A DNA stretch of 64,000 bases, taken from NCBI RefSeq assembly GCF_000145255.1, contig NC_014394.1, positions 1,488,001 through 1,552,000 of the forward strand, written 5' to 3'. The position numbers and the translations under genes were made by a program. Under the pieces are notes generated by a model. That model was not told where the DNA came from. It worked only from the letters and a program-made list of their open reading frames with translations, and ran no database searches. Origin of the DNA: Gallionella capsiferriformans ES-2 (GTDB lineage: Bacteria; Pseudomonadota; Gammaproteobacteria; Burkholderiales; Gallionellaceae). Positions 25,568 to 35,026 of the stretch are shown piece after piece (position 1 is the stretch's first letter; every line of letters begins with the position of its first letter).

Positions 25568-26121
25568 AGCTCGCTAAATTTTCCGTAATCGGCCTGCTGC
25601 TCAGTGTCAGCACGGCACAGGCCGTCGAATACAATCAAGTGGTACCCGCCCAAAGTGCCCTGAGCTTTGGCTACCGGCAGATGGGCGTTGCTATGGAGGG
25701 GAAATTTACCAAGTTTTCCGCACAACTCGCGTTTGATCCGGCCAAATTGACGAGCGCCCGCGCCAGCATTGATGTGAATCTGGCCAGCATAGACACGGGT
25801 TCCACTGACGCGGATGAGGAAGTTGCCGGCAAAAAATGGTTCAATGCCAAAACGTATCCGCTGGCCAGTTTTGTCTCCAGCGGCGTCAAATCTATCGGTG
25901 GAAATCGCTATCAGGCCACGGGAAAACTCACCATTAAAGGTAAAACGCTGGATGTGACAGCGCCTCTCACCTTTGATGGTCGCGCCTTCGACGGCAGTTT
26001 CACCCTTAAACGCTTAGCCTATGGCATCGGTACCGACGAATGGGCCGATTTAGGCACCGTCGCCGACGAGATTCAGATCAAATTTCACTTAGTTGTTTTA
26101 GCCTCACCTGCAAAAAAGTAA
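25564..26121 (+). CDS. YceI family periplasmic protein (first copy)
   Basis: 185 residues with a Sec signal peptide (MKLAKFSVIGLLLSVSTAQA, cleavage after AQA). The mature part is a YceI lipocalin-like barrel (GYRQMGVAMEGKFTKFSAQL, ATGKLTIKGKTLDVTAPLTF). YceI proteins bind long isoprenoids such as polyprenyl quinones in the periplasm. Its ATG overlaps the b561 stop (ATGA), so the two proteins are made together and may handle a shared quinone-type ligand. A second YceI follows 33 nt later with a different N-terminal sequence, so the pair is not a recent tandem duplication. Confidence 0.94.
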   Translation: MKLAKFSVIGLLLSVSTAQAVEYNQVVPAQSALSFGYRQMGVAMEGKFTKFSAQLAFDPAKLTSARASIDVNLASIDTGSTDADEEVAGKKWFNAKTYPLASFVSSGVKSIGGNRYQATGKLTIKGKTLDVTAPLTFDGRAFDGSFTLKRLAYGIGTDEWADLGTVADEIQIKFHLVVLASPAKK

Positions 26122-26154
26122 GCCCAACTCATCCAACTTAAAAGGAAATACATC

Positions 26155-26721
26155 ATGAAAAAACTGATCGCATTGACCCTCGCAACTACTTTCGCCACAG
26201 CTGCCTACGCCGCACCTGAAACCTATGTGCTGGAGCAAAACCACACTAAGCCGCGCTTCGAATACAGTCACATGGGCTACTCGACCCAGCAAAGCCGCTT
26301 TGACACCGTGACCGGAAAAATCATCATCGATCGCGCCGCTCACACAGGTTCAGTCGATGTCACGATCGATGCCAAATCGGTCAATACCGGCTCGACACCG
26401 TTCAATGCCCACATTCAGGGTGAAGATTTTTTCAACACTGAAAAATATCCGACCATTACCTACCAGTCTGATAAGTTCAAGTTTGACGGCGACAAACTGG
26501 TCAGCATCGAGGGCAATCTGACCATCAAGGGCGTGACTAAACCTGTCACCCTGACGGTGACGGCGCTCAAGTGTATGCCCCACCCGATGATGAAAAAGGA
26601 TGCCTGCGGTGCGGATGCAACCGCGCACATCAAGCGCTCTGATTTCAACATGGGCAAATATGCCCCGTTGGTTGGTGATGAGGTCACACTGACAATTCCG
26701 GTCGAATCGATCAAACAGTAA
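26155..26721 (+). CDS. YceI family periplasmic protein (second copy)
   Basis: 188 residues with a signal peptide (MKKLIALTLATTFATAAYAA) and a complete YceI barrel beginning YVLEQNHTKPRFEYSHMGYS and ending TLTIPVESIKQ. Two cysteines (CMPHPMMKKDAC, about residues 141-152) could form a disulfide and are absent from the first copy. AAAGGAAA precedes the ATG. An intrinsic terminator at 26735-26764 follows directly, which suggests the pirin-b561-yceI-yceI transcript ends here. The ligand is unknown; a polyprenyl quinone is the family expectation. Confidence 0.94.
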   Translation: MKKLIALTLATTFATAAYAAPETYVLEQNHTKPRFEYSHMGYSTQQSRFDTVTGKIIIDRAAHTGSVDVTIDAKSVNTGSTPFNAHIQGEDFFNTEKYPTITYQSDKFKFDGDKLVSIEGNLTIKGVTKPVTLTVTALKCMPHPMMKKDACGADATAHIKRSDFNMGKYAPLVGDEVTLTIPVESIKQ

Positions 26722-26734
26722 TTTTTGCATCATC

Positions 26735-26764
26735 CCCTCCGCCTCGCGGAGGGTTAACTTTTTT
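26735..26764 (+). terminator. Intrinsic terminator after yceI pair
   Basis: Stem CCCTCCG and CGGAGGG with a 5-nt loop, followed by TTAACTTTTTT. It lies 14 nt after the yceI stop. The next gene starts at 26775, so some read-through is possible. Confidence 0.8.
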
Positions 26765-26774
26765 GGAGCAAACA

Positions 26775-27842
26775 ATGACAACCACCCTATTCACCCCGAT
26801 CACGCTGGGACCGCTGCAACTGCCCAATCGCATCGCGATGGCGCCGATGACGCGCTGCCGTGCCATCGGCTCGGTACCGAATGCGCTGATGGAAGCGTAT
26901 TACCGCAATCGTGCGGATGCCGGACTTCTCATTAGCGAAGGAATTTCACCCTCAGTCAACGGTTTGGGTTACGCGCGTCAACCCGGCCTGTTCAACGCTG
27001 AACAAATTTCAGGCTGGCAGCGCGTCAATCAGGGCGTACATCAGGCGGGCGGCCACATTTTCGTTCAGCTGATGCACACCGGTCGCGTCAGCCATCCGGC
27101 CAACATGCAGTCCGGCAGTAAAATACTCGCACCCTCAGCGCTCGCCGCCCCCGGTGAAATGTGGACCGATAGCAGCGGCATGCAGCCCTACCCTGTCCCG
27201 TCTGCCATGACGGAAGCTGAAATCGAACAGACGATTGCAGAGTATGTGCAGGGCGCAAAAAATGCGCGTGAAGCGGGCTTCGATGGCGTAGAAATTCATG
27301 CGGCCAACGGCTATATGATCGACCAGTTTTTAAATACGGCAACCAATCAGCGTACCGATAACTGGGGGGGCAGCATCGCAAACCGCATCCGTTTCGCCGT
27401 CGAAATCGCCAAAGGCACGGCAGCCGCCATTGGCGCGGATCGCGTCGGCATGCGCATCTCACCCTACGGCGTATTCAACGGCACAGCCCCCGATGCTGAG
27501 ATGGATGCGATGTATCTTGCGCTGATTGAAGAATTGAACCGAATCGGTCTGGTGTACATCCACATCGTCGATCACAGCGCGATGGGCGCGCCGGAAGTGA
27601 GTCCGTCTTTAAAAGCGGCGATACGCGCAAACTTTAAGGGACGCTATATCTTGTCTGGCGGCTACGATCTGGCGCGTGCGAACAGCGATCTTGATGCGGG
27701 ACGCGGCGATCTGGTGGCCTTCGGTCGTCCGTTCATCTCGAACCCGGATCTGGTTGGAAAACTGCGCAGCGGTGCTGAGCTGACCGCAGCTGATTTTTCC
27801 ACGTTCTACACACCGGGCGAAAAGGGCTATTCAGACTACTGA
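26775..27842 (+). CDS. Old Yellow Enzyme family alkene reductase (NemA-like)
   Basis: A 355-residue FMN and NAD(P)H-dependent enzyme that reduces activated C=C bonds and often nitro compounds and electrophiles. The barrel starts with LFTPITLGPLQLPNRIAMAP. The substrate-binding His/Asn pair is in VEIHAANGYMIDQFLN, followed by NWGGSIANRIRF, and the phosphate-binding end is LVAFGRPFISNP. ATG at 26775 is chosen because GGAG lies 6 nt upstream; a TTG four codons earlier would remove that site. It follows the YceI terminator and may be partly co-expressed with the pirin operon, although a separate promoter is equally likely. Confidence 0.94.
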   Translation: MTTTLFTPITLGPLQLPNRIAMAPMTRCRAIGSVPNALMEAYYRNRADAGLLISEGISPSVNGLGYARQPGLFNAEQISGWQRVNQGVHQAGGHIFVQLMHTGRVSHPANMQSGSKILAPSALAAPGEMWTDSSGMQPYPVPSAMTEAEIEQTIAEYVQGAKNAREAGFDGVEIHAANGYMIDQFLNTATNQRTDNWGGSIANRIRFAVEIAKGTAAAIGADRVGMRISPYGVFNGTAPDAEMDAMYLALIEELNRIGLVYIHIVDHSAMGAPEVSPSLKAAIRANFKGRYILSGGYDLARANSDLDAGRGDLVAFGRPFISNPDLVGKLRSGAELTAADFSTFYTPGEKGYSDY

Positions 27843-27854
27843 TCACCCGCATCA

Positions 27855-27880
27855 CCCGCCCCGGTACAGACCGGGGCGGG
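27855..27880 (+). terminator. Strong GC hairpin after alkene reductase
   Basis: Perfect 11-bp arms CCCGCCCCGGT and ACCGGGGCGGG with a 4-nt loop, 12 nt after the reductase stop. No T-run follows, so it may be a 3'-protecting stem or a Rho-assisted end rather than a classical intrinsic terminator. Confidence 0.6.
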
Positions 27881-28033
27881 CCCCCGTTACCCCGCCAGTT
27901 GCACTCAAAAAAGATCAAGGAAATTTTCAGGCAAGTTAAAATGCCTGAATCATTTTATCCGGCAGCCCAGACGCTGAATAAGCTACCTACGCCAGCTCGC
28001 GGTATTTGCCAATTTTTATAAGGAGTTTCGCAA

Positions 28034-29455
28034 TTGAAAACCGTTGTCATTCTTGATGTAATGCAGCATAGCGGCGTGACCTTCGGTACCAGCGGTGCGC
28101 GCGGTCTGGTCAGTGCGATGACAGATGAGGTTTGCGCAGCCTACGCGGCGGCTTTCCTCAACGTGATCAGGCCGTCATTCAAGGTGACGCGCATTGCGCT
28201 TGGCATGGATCTGCGCCCCAGCAGTCCGCGCATCGTGGCCGCCTGTGCCGCAGCACTCAAAGAACAGGGCGTTCAGGTTGATTTTTGCGGCGCGCTGCCC
28301 ACACCGGCCCTCGCCCTTTATGCGCAGAACGAAGGCATTGCTGCTATCGTCGTAACCGGCAGTCACATTCCTTTTGATCGCAACGGCATCAAATTCTACC
28401 GGCCCGACGGCGAAATCACCAAGGCGGATGAACTGGCCATTAGCGAAGCGGTGGTGCAAATCGGCCAAGTGAGCGGTGATTTACCGGCGGTGAATCCCGC
28501 TGCACTCAACCAGTTCGTGCAGCGCTATCTCGACTTTTTCCCTAAAGACGCTTTCAAGGGGCTGCGTCTTGGCGTCTATGAACATTCGAGCGTTGCACGC
28601 GATGTGTTGCGTACCATACTGGAGGGCTTAGGCGCCGAGGTTACCTCGCTAGGACGGACCGAGCAATTCGTGCCGATCGACACCGAGGCTGTGGCGGAGA
28701 TCGATATTCAGCGCGGCAAAGACTGGTCTCAACAATATCATTTCGATGCCATCATTTCGACCGACGGCGACGGCGACCGTCCGCTGATCTCGGATGAAAC
28801 CGGAAACTGGCTGCGCGGCGATATCGTGGGGCTGATCTGCGCCCGTTATCTGAAGGCCAACAAGGTCGTAGTACCTGTCAGTTGCAACACCGCGATCGAG
28901 TTGTGCGGCGAATTTGCAACGGTGCTGCGCACAAAAATTGGTTCACCTTATGTGATCGCAGGGATGCAGCAGGTTGCAAGCGGTGAAGCCGATGCGATCG
29001 TAGGTTTCGAAGCCAACGGCGGATTTTTAGTCGGCTCCCGTTTTTCGCGTGACGGGAGCTATCTGGCGCCGCTACCGACTCGGGATTCGATTTTGCCCGC
29101 ACTGACTGTGCTGGCTGCAGCAGGCAGTGGCCGCGTATCCGATTTAATGCAGGGTCTGCCGGCGCGTTTTACCGCCAGTGACAGGCTGCAGGAATTCCCG
29201 GTAGCAAGTAGCCGCCAGTTGATTGAGACACTCACCAGCGATCCTGAAGCGCTGCTGCGCTATCTTGCACCCGAGGATGCACAGCCCGTCGATTGCGACA
29301 CCACGGACGGATTGCGCATACGCTTTAACAACGGCGAGATCGTGCACCTGCGCCCCTCAGGCAATGCACCTGAATTGCGCTGCTACTGTGAAGCCGGGAG
29401 TGAAGCGCGTGCGATGCAACTTGTGCAGCGGGTACTAGGCAAAATCAAAGGATAA
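28034..29455 (+). CDS. Phosphomannomutase/phosphoglucomutase family protein
   Basis: 473 residues of the alpha-D-phosphohexomutase family, converting hexose-6-phosphate and hexose-1-phosphate. The phosphoserine loop is VVTGSHIPFDRNGIKFY (catalytic Ser near residue 109). The metal loop is STDGDGDRPL, the sugar loop GFEANGGFLVGS, and the phosphate-binding loop LRPSGNAPELRCY. The serine loop reads TGSHIP where many members have TASHNP, so substrate preference is uncertain. A TTG start at 28034 is chosen because AAGGAG lies 8 nt upstream and the reading begins with family-like sequence. A source of mannose-1-phosphate or glucose-1-phosphate would serve polysaccharide or glycogen synthesis, but the gene is far from the glg cluster. 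Confidence 0.9.
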   Translation: MKTVVILDVMQHSGVTFGTSGARGLVSAMTDEVCAAYAAAFLNVIRPSFKVTRIALGMDLRPSSPRIVAACAAALKEQGVQVDFCGALPTPALALYAQNEGIAAIVVTGSHIPFDRNGIKFYRPDGEITKADELAISEAVVQIGQVSGDLPAVNPAALNQFVQRYLDFFPKDAFKGLRLGVYEHSSVARDVLRTILEGLGAEVTSLGRTEQFVPIDTEAVAEIDIQRGKDWSQQYHFDAIISTDGDGDRPLISDETGNWLRGDIVGLICARYLKANKVVVPVSCNTAIELCGEFATVLRTKIGSPYVIAGMQQVASGEADAIVGFEANGGFLVGSRFSRDGSYLAPLPTRDSILPALTVLAAAGSGRVSDLMQGLPARFTASDRLQEFPVASSRQLIETLTSDPEALLRYLAPEDAQPVDCDTTDGLRIRFNNGEIVHLRPSGNAPELRCYCEAGSEARAMQLVQRVLGKIKG

Positions 29456-29457
29456 TC

Positions 29458-29475
29458 AGCGGGCAGCTACCCGCT
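29458..29475. terminator. Hairpin between convergent genes
   Basis: Arms AGCGGG and CCCGCT with a 6-nt loop, followed by TTTAA, lying exactly between the phosphohexomutase stop and the stop of the minus-strand gene. Probably a short bidirectional terminator. Confidence 0.55.
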
Positions 29476-30417
29476 TTAACAGGTCAACATCCGGTAGCTG
29501 GCATCGAGTCGTGCGGCAAATTTTTCGCTTTGTACCGCGTGAAAATGCACCATGGTAACCGTCCAGTCGCGACGGTCAAAACCGGTTAATTCGTCAAAGA
29601 CCAGTGTATTGCCGGCTATCGCAGCATCAAGGGGCAACACGACGCCCATATTATCCAGTTTTATAGCAGACGGCGTCAGGCGCAAAGCTTGTTCCGGATT
29701 GCACAGCACAGCCTCAAAATCATCGGAATACTTCCTCAGGTCGAGCGAGCGCGCCGTGTCCTCCATGTCCTCCATCAATGCCGCTAATTGGGCTTGGAGC
29801 CCTGCGCGTTGATCATGCTCCGCGACACGCAACTTCGCAACCAGCAAATCCCTTTCTTGTCGCTGGACCTGAATTTTCTGTTTGCGCACCGACACGCGTT
29901 TTTCAACCCGGGCCAGCAAGCTATCCAAAAAAGTCCATGCCATTTTTTTGCGTGACAAGGCCTCACTAGAGGCCGGATTTTCCAGCGTGTGACTGCTGAA
30001 ATACACAAATTTTTGCATCACATCCTGCTGTAATAACTGGCCGGACAACTCCATTCCCAGCCCGATTTTTTCCATGCGCCGCATGCCCAGTAACGCATAC
30101 ACGTCACGACCCGAATAATCATTGTGAAAATAGTCCTGCATGGCGCGGCTACTTTTGAGTGCTTCAGCGAGGTAATCAAGCGAGGGGAAAATGGCATGCA
30201 CGTAAGCGTCCATCGCATATGCATCGGGATTGAGGGTGACCGGACCTGAGACTTTCGAGGCCAGTTCCTGTGCATATTGCAGCGCATTGACTACCGGGAT
30301 GCGAAAGTCCCCCGGATAGCCTGACGTTTGCCTGAGCAGCGGTTCGACCTTGTCTACCGCATAGTCAATGACGGCCAGCAGCTCAGGACTATCCTTTTTA
30401 TGAGAAAAGCCAAACAC
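29476..30417 (-). CDS. Hypothetical protein downstream of der
   Basis: Not recognised. 313 residues starting with GTG at 30417, directly after a purine-rich GGAGGCGGAGG. There is no signal peptide or membrane segment. The N-terminal two thirds look helical (LLAVIDYAVDKVEPLLRQ, IFPSLDYLAEALKSSRAM). Residues about 170-235 form a charged coiled coil (RVEKRVSVRKQKIQVQRQER), and the C-terminus is a beta-rich tail. It sits 42 nt downstream of der in the same direction, where related bacteria usually have hfq, so it appears to be a replacement at the end of the housekeeping operon. Regular codon use and absence of stops support a real protein. Confidence 0.7.
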   Translation of the reverse strand: MFGFSHKKDSPELLAVIDYAVDKVEPLLRQTSGYPGDFRIPVVNALQYAQELASKVSGPVTLNPDAYAMDAYVHAIFPSLDYLAEALKSSRAMQDYFHNDYSGRDVYALLGMRRMEKIGLGMELSGQLLQQDVMQKFVYFSSHTLENPASSEALSRKKMAWTFLDSLLARVEKRVSVRKQKIQVQRQERDLLVAKLRVAEHDQRAGLQAQLAALMEDMEDTARSLDLRKYSDDFEAVLCNPEQALRLTPSAIKLDNMGVVLPLDAAIAGNTLVFDELTGFDRRDWTVTMVHFHAVQSEKFAARLDASYRMLTC

Positions 30418-30459
30418 CCTCCGCCTCCTCCCTCGCCGCCACCATTACTTCATGGAAAA

Positions 30460-31872
30460 TTACTGTTTGCCGTACATTTTACGCCCGCGAATACGCGCAC
30501 GGTGAGCCGAACGCTGCTCGGCCTCCGTTAACGCACGCGGCTTCTTGCCCTCGAACGGATTTTTACTGGAATTAAACTGGATCTTTAACGGTGTGCCTTC
30601 CAGCTTGAAAATTTCGGCAAAAGAGCGCTCCAGATAACGTGCATAGCTGGCAGGAATATTGTCCAGACCGCTGCCGTGAATCACGATCAGCGGCGGATTG
30701 CTGCCGCCTTGATGGGCGTAACGCATCTTGGGCAGGAAGCGCCCGACCTTAGGCGGCGCTTGCTTTTCGGTCGCGCCAAGCAGCGCACGAGTCAGCTTAG
30801 GCGTAGACATCTTCGACATCGCCGCTGCATACGCGTCATCCGCAGATTTCAACACGTTGCTGATACCGTTGCCGTTCAGCGCAGAAATGTAGTGGCGCTT
30901 AGCAAAGCCTAAGAAATGCAATTTACGCTCGATATCGCTCTTGACCATCTCACGCTGGTGATTATCCAGACCATCCCATTTATTGACCGCCAGCACCAGT
31001 GCGCGCCCTGCCTGCAAGACGAAATCGGCCACATGCGCATCCTGTTCGGTGATCTGATCACGCGCATCGACGACCAGCACGACTACATTGGCGTCTTCGA
31101 TTGCCTGCATTGTCTTGATTACACTGAACTTTTCAATCGCTTCTTCGACCTTGCCACGGCGACGCACACCGGCCGTGTCGATGATGGTGTACTGCTTGCC
31201 ATCGCGCTCGAAGTCGATATAAATACTGTCGCGGGTCGTGCCAGGCTGGTCGAACGCAATCACGCGCTGCTCGCCCAGAATGGCATTCACCAGGGTGGAT
31301 TTACCCACGTTGGGGCGTCCCACAATCGCCAGTTTAGGCGGCTTATCCTCGACAACCGCATCCTCTTCAACGATTTCTTCAGGGAAGTTTTCCAGTGCGA
31401 TTTCAATGACTTCGACGACATTGTCGCCATGTGCAGAGGAAATCGGATACGGCTCTCCCAAGCCAAGTTCAAAAAACTCGGCGGTCACGCGCGCGCGCGC
31501 CATGCCCTCAGCCTTGTTAACCAGCAACAGAATTGGTTTGCCGGTTTTGCGCAACTGGGTCGCGATAATCAGATCCTGTGGCGTGCATCCGGCGCGTCCG
31601 TCGACCAGAAACAACACCACATCGGCTTCATCGACGGCCTGACGACTCTGCCTTGCCATCTCAAACATGATGCCGTCTTTGGCAACGGGCTCAAGACCGC
31701 CGGTGTCGACCACCAGATAAGGGCGTTCACCGACACGACCGCGGCCATAATGGCGATCACGGGTCAGCCCCGGTTGATCGGCGACCAGTGCATCGCGACT
31801 GCGGGTGAGACGATTGAACAAAGTGGACTTACCCACATTCGGACGACCAACTAATACAAGTGTGGGTAACAT
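30460..31872 (-). CDS. der: Ribosome biogenesis GTPase Der (EngA)
   Basis: An essential GTPase with two tandem G domains that helps 50S subunit maturation. 470 residues. First G domain: P-loop [20 protein letters not shown] and NKAE. Second: [24 protein letters not shown] and NKWD. A C-terminal KH-like domain ends with a basic tail ([15 protein letters not shown]). It starts 41 nt after bamB in the conserved hisS-yfgM-bamB-der order. The intervening sequence includes an AT-rich TTGATAATTAATAA motif resembling the inverted repeat at 7722. Confidence 0.97.
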   Translation of the reverse strand: MLPTLVLVGRPNVGKSTLFNRLTRSRDALVADQPGLTRDRHYGRGRVGERPYLVVDTGGLEPVAKDGIMFEMARQSRQAVDEADVVLFLVDGRAGCTPQDLIIATQLRKTGKPILLLVNKAEGMARARVTAEFFELGLGEPYPISSAHGDNVVEVIEIALENFPEEIVEEDAVVEDKPPKLAIVGRPNVGKSTLVNAILGEQRVIAFDQPGTTRDSIYIDFERDGKQYTIIDTAGVRRRGKVEEAIEKFSVIKTMQAIEDANVVVLVVDARDQITEQDAHVADFVLQAGRALVLAVNKWDGLDNHQREMVKSDIERKLHFLGFAKRHYISALNGNGISNVLKSADDAYAAAMSKMSTPKLTRALLGATEKQAPPKVGRFLPKMRYAHQGGSNPPLIVIHGSGLDNIPASYARYLERSFAEIFKLEGTPLKIQFNSSKNPFEGKKPRALTEAEQRSAHRARIRGRKMYGKQ

Positions 31873-31876
31873 TTTT

Positions 31877-31905
31877 TATTGATAATTAATAATGAATAAT
31901 TGATA
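31877..31905. repeat. AT-rich intergenic motif related to the repeat at 7722
   Basis: The gap between bamB and der carries ATTGATAATTAATAATG and then AATTGATAACG. The same words are found in the inverted repeat between pgi and the mlaF-like gene. This is a shared short motif rather than an established element. Confidence 0.35.
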
Positions 31906-31913
31906 ACGGTTAT

Positions 31914-33059
31914 CTAGTGTATAGATAACGAATAGATTCCGCCGCTGCGAGTTTGGACCAGAAAACCGCTATCCATTTCAACCGGAGGCGTTTGAATCGG
32001 GCTGCCATCGAGTTTGATGCGTGCTGCAAAACGGCCGTCTTCACGGCTCAGGGCATGCAGCACCCCCTGATAATCACCGACGATGACATACTGATCCTGA
32101 GCGCAGGGGGTCGAGGTGTCCCTGAGCTGTAACTGATCGTTCTTCCAGACGGTACTGCCGCTGTCTTTATCAAGCGCCATGACGCCGCCTGTAGAATCGC
32201 TCAGATAAAGCTGTTTGCGCAGAATTGACAATCCCTTATCGCTGCTGATCTCACGATTCCACAGCGGATTCCCTTGCACGGCTTCATAGCAGGCCAGACG
32301 CCCCTGAAAGGCGATCGCGCACACTTGCGCATCGCTTACGACGGGATTGCTGGTGATATCGCTGATGCGCTCCAGTTCCGTGTTACCGCGCGGTTGCGAA
32401 ACGCTATTTTCCCAAAGCAGAGAGCCGTCCGAAATTTTAATCGCAACAAGCTTGCCGCCGGCAAAACCCGCGTAGGCAATGCCGCGACGCAGTGTGACGC
32501 TGGCATGGCTTCTGACTACCAGCGCGGGTGTGCTGCGCTCATACACCCACAGACGGTGACCGTCGGCAACACTCAATCCCGCAATGTGGCCATCGCCGCT
32601 GCGAACGATGACGACGCCCTCACTCGCCTGCGGCACGCCTAACACTTCACTTGACACCGTCTGCTTCCAGCGCAGTTTTCCATCTTCGCCAAAGGCATGC
32701 AGCTCGCCCTTGTCACTGCCGATCAGCACCAGCCCCTCGCCCGCGCCGACCCCGGCGGATACTTGAATTTTGCTCTCTATGCTCCAGACCTGACGGCCGG
32801 TATCGCGCTGTAAACGGGTCAGCGTCCCCTTGCCGGAGACGCCGTATACGGCATCGGCGGTTAGCGCTGCATGTAACGGATTTTGCCCGGGATCGCCGAC
32901 ACTTGCATGCCAGCGTTCGGTAAATTTGGCTGATTCGTTGAAAGCGACCAAGGCTGCAGGTTCATCCACACCGTGCGTTTTACCCATCCAGCCCTTGACC
33001 GTATCGACCGTACCGCATCCGCCCAAAGCCAGCAGTATTAACAGCGGTAGTTTTTTCAT
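31914..33059 (-). CDS. bamB: Outer membrane protein assembly factor BamB
   Basis: Lipoprotein of the BAM complex that inserts beta-barrel proteins into the outer membrane. 381 residues. The lipoprotein signal ends in the lipobox LGGC (Cys at about 15), and the rest is an eight-bladed PQQ-like propeller with repeats such as DTGRQVWSIESK, DGKLRWKQTV, DGSLLWENSV and DSGSTVWKND. Its ATG overlaps the yfgM stop by 4 nt. The yfgM-bamB-der arrangement is conserved across beta- and gammaproteobacteria and supports the assignment. Confidence 0.96.
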   Translation of the reverse strand: MKKLPLLILLALGGCGTVDTVKGWMGKTHGVDEPAALVAFNESAKFTERWHASVGDPGQNPLHAALTADAVYGVSGKGTLTRLQRDTGRQVWSIESKIQVSAGVGAGEGLVLIGSDKGELHAFGEDGKLRWKQTVSSEVLGVPQASEGVVIVRSGDGHIAGLSVADGHRLWVYERSTPALVVRSHASVTLRRGIAYAGFAGGKLVAIKISDGSLLWENSVSQPRGNTELERISDITSNPVVSDAQVCAIAFQGRLACYEAVQGNPLWNREISSDKGLSILRKQLYLSDSTGGVMALDKDSGSTVWKNDQLQLRDTSTPCAQDQYVIVGDYQGVLHALSREDGRFAARIKLDGSPIQTPPVEMDSGFLVQTRSGGIYSLSIH

Positions 33060-33694
33060 TTTGCATCCCCTGCCGCATCGAGCTTCATTTGTACCAAGTT
33101 GCGATAGGCGCTTTTCTCGTCCAGCTTGTCATAGGCGAGCTTATAAGCTTGTTTGGCATCGCCAGGCTTGCCTTGCGCGGTCAGCACATCCCCTTTTAAA
33201 TCGGCATAAAGTGCATCGAATGAGGCTGCATGCTTCGCTTCGAGCAATTTGAGTGCGCCGGCGTAGTTCTTTTCATCGAGCAATAGCGACGCCATGCGCA
33301 GACTGGCAACGCTTTTTAGGCCGTCTTCAGACGCATGTTCAATCACCCATTGCAGTTGCGTCTTGGCACGCAGCGGCTCTTTACCTGATTCATTGACCTG
33401 CGCTGCAATTAGGGCCGCGCGCGCAGCATAGGGTGTACTGGCATATTTATCCATCACCGCAGCGGCCGCATCATTGACACGCTTAACGTCATTGCTGGCC
33501 AATTGTTCAGTGAATTGCTGATACAACGTTGCCGCCTCTGTCGTTTGCTTGTTCTGGTAATAATGATAGCCGCGCACGCCTGCCATCGCGAGGGTCGCAA
33601 TCAGCACAATGCCGACTATCCAGTTGCCGTTGTCTTTCCACCAAGATTTGAGCGTATCGAGCTGTTCCTGTTCCTGCAAATCCAAAGCTGCCAT
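33056..33694 (-). CDS. yfgM: YfgM family TPR protein (periplasmic ancillary chaperone)
   Basis: A 212-residue inner-membrane-anchored protein. A cytosolic N-terminus (DLQEQEQLDTLKSWWKDNGN) precedes one membrane helix (about 22-42, WIVGIVLIATLAMAGVRGYH), and a TPR-containing domain faces the periplasm. In E. coli YfgM associates with the SecYEG translocon and PpiD and aids outer-membrane protein biogenesis. Here it lies 3 nt after hisS and overlaps bamB by 4 nt, consistent with that envelope role. Length and topology match the family. Confidence 0.93.
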   Translation of the reverse strand: MAALDLQEQEQLDTLKSWWKDNGNWIVGIVLIATLAMAGVRGYHYYQNKQTTEAATLYQQFTEQLASNDVKRVNDAAAAVMDKYASTPYAARAALIAAQVNESGKEPLRAKTQLQWVIEHASEDGLKSVASLRMASLLLDEKNYAGALKLLEAKHAASFDALYADLKGDVLTAQGKPGDAKQAYKLAYDKLDEKSAYRNLVQMKLDAAGDAK

Positions 33695-33697
33695 GTT

Positions 33698-34972
33698 TTA
33701 CTCCTGCTTGATAAGTTTGTTAATGGTGGTGGCTAAATTTTGTACGCTCACCCGCTCCTGCGCACCGCCCTGCATGGGTTTGACACTCACCTCATTCGAT
33801 TGCGCTTCATCGTCGCCTATCACCACGGCAACGCATGCACCACTGGCATCCGCCTTTTTCATTTGCGACTTGAAGCTTCCTCCGCCGCAATGCATCACAA
33901 CGCGTAGTCCGTAATCGCGCAATTGTTCCGCTACGCTACTGGCTAATCTCGCAGCCAACTCGCCCTGATGCACGACATACACATCAACTTGCGGTTTGGG
34001 CAACGCCATACCCGCTTCCTGCAATAACACCAGTAGGCGCTCGATGCCCATCGCAAAACCCATCGCAGGTGCAGGCTTACCGCCGATTTGTTCGACTAAA
34101 CCATCGTAACGGCCACCGGCGCAAATCGTGCCCTGCGCGCCTAGTCGCGTCGTCACCCATTCGAACACAGTGCGATTGTAATAGTCGAGCCCGCGCACCA
34201 GGCGAGGGTTGATCTCAAAAGCAACGCCGTGCTGCGTCAAAATCGCCTGCACGGCCGCAAAGTGGCTAAGCGCCGCCTCATCGAGTTCATCCATCAAGCG
34301 AGGCGCAGCCTCGATCAATTCCTGCATCGCAGGATTTTTACTGTCCAGTATGCGCAACGGATTGCTGTGCAGACGGCGCACAGCTTCCGCGTCCATCAAT
34401 TCCTTGTTCTGTTCAAAATAGGCAATCAATTTGGCGCGATGGCGCTGACGCGATTCGACATCGCCCAGCGTATTCAGTTGCAGCGTCACATCGGTCAGCC
34501 CCAGCTTCTTCCAAAGTCTCGCGCACATCAAAATCTGCTCGGCATCGATATCGGGTCCCGCAAAACCCAGCGCTTCCACGCCTACCTGATGGAACTGACG
34601 ATAACGCCCCTTTTGCGGGCGTTCGTGACGGAACATCGGCCCGCTGTAATATAAACGCTGCGGCGCGTTATACAGCAAATTGTGCTGCAAGACCGCACGT
34701 ACACAGGACGCAGTGCCTTCAGGACGCAGCGTGAGTTGATCGCCATTCAGGCTATCTTCGAAACTGTACATCTCTTTTTCGACGATATCGGTGACCTCGC
34801 CGATCGCACGACAGAAAAGTGACGTGGGTTCAACCAGCGGCATGCGGATATTGCGATAACCGTAACTTGCCAGCCAATCGCGCACCACGCCTTCAAACCA
34901 CAACCAGAGTTCGGCCTCATCGGGCAGAATGTCGTTCATGCCGCGTACGGCTTGTAATGTTTCGTTGCTCAT
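33698..34972 (-). CDS. hisS: Histidyl-tRNA synthetase
   Basis: Class II synthetase that charges tRNA-His. 424 residues from ATG at 34972 (CAGGA upstream); a TTG two codons earlier is less likely. Motif 1 lies around [14 protein letters not shown]. Motif 2 is [21 protein letters not shown]. The HisA/HisB signature residues appear as [15 protein letters not shown] and CAGGRYDGL, and motif 3 is [10 protein letters not shown]. The C-terminal anticodon-binding domain occupies about 330-424. It is placed between ispG and yfgM as in most betaproteobacteria. A fragment of its substrate gene, tRNA-His, occurs at 57984. Confidence 0.97.
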   Translation of the reverse strand: MSNETLQAVRGMNDILPDEAELWLWFEGVVRDWLASYGYRNIRMPLVEPTSLFCRAIGEVTDIVEKEMYSFEDSLNGDQLTLRPEGTASCVRAVLQHNLLYNAPQRLYYSGPMFRHERPQKGRYRQFHQVGVEALGFAGPDIDAEQILMCARLWKKLGLTDVTLQLNTLGDVESRQRHRAKLIAYFEQNKELMDAEAVRRLHSNPLRILDSKNPAMQELIEAAPRLMDELDEAALSHFAAVQAILTQHGVAFEINPRLVRGLDYYNRTVFEWVTTRLGAQGTICAGGRYDGLVEQIGGKPAPAMGFAMGIERLLVLLQEAGMALPKPQVDVYVVHQGELAARLASSVAEQLRDYGLRVVMHCGGGSFKSQMKKADASGACVAVVIGDDEAQSNEVSVKPMQGGAQERVSVQNLATTINKLIKQE

Positions 34973-35026
34973 GTTCAATCCTGGCGAGTAGGCAATAGTA
35001 AGTAGGAAGTGGGAAAACCCGACTTA

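Noticed and set aside
30916-31854. 312-codon plus-strand open frame
   Set aside because: It lies wholly antisense to der, whose motifs are unmistakable, and has no family features of its own.
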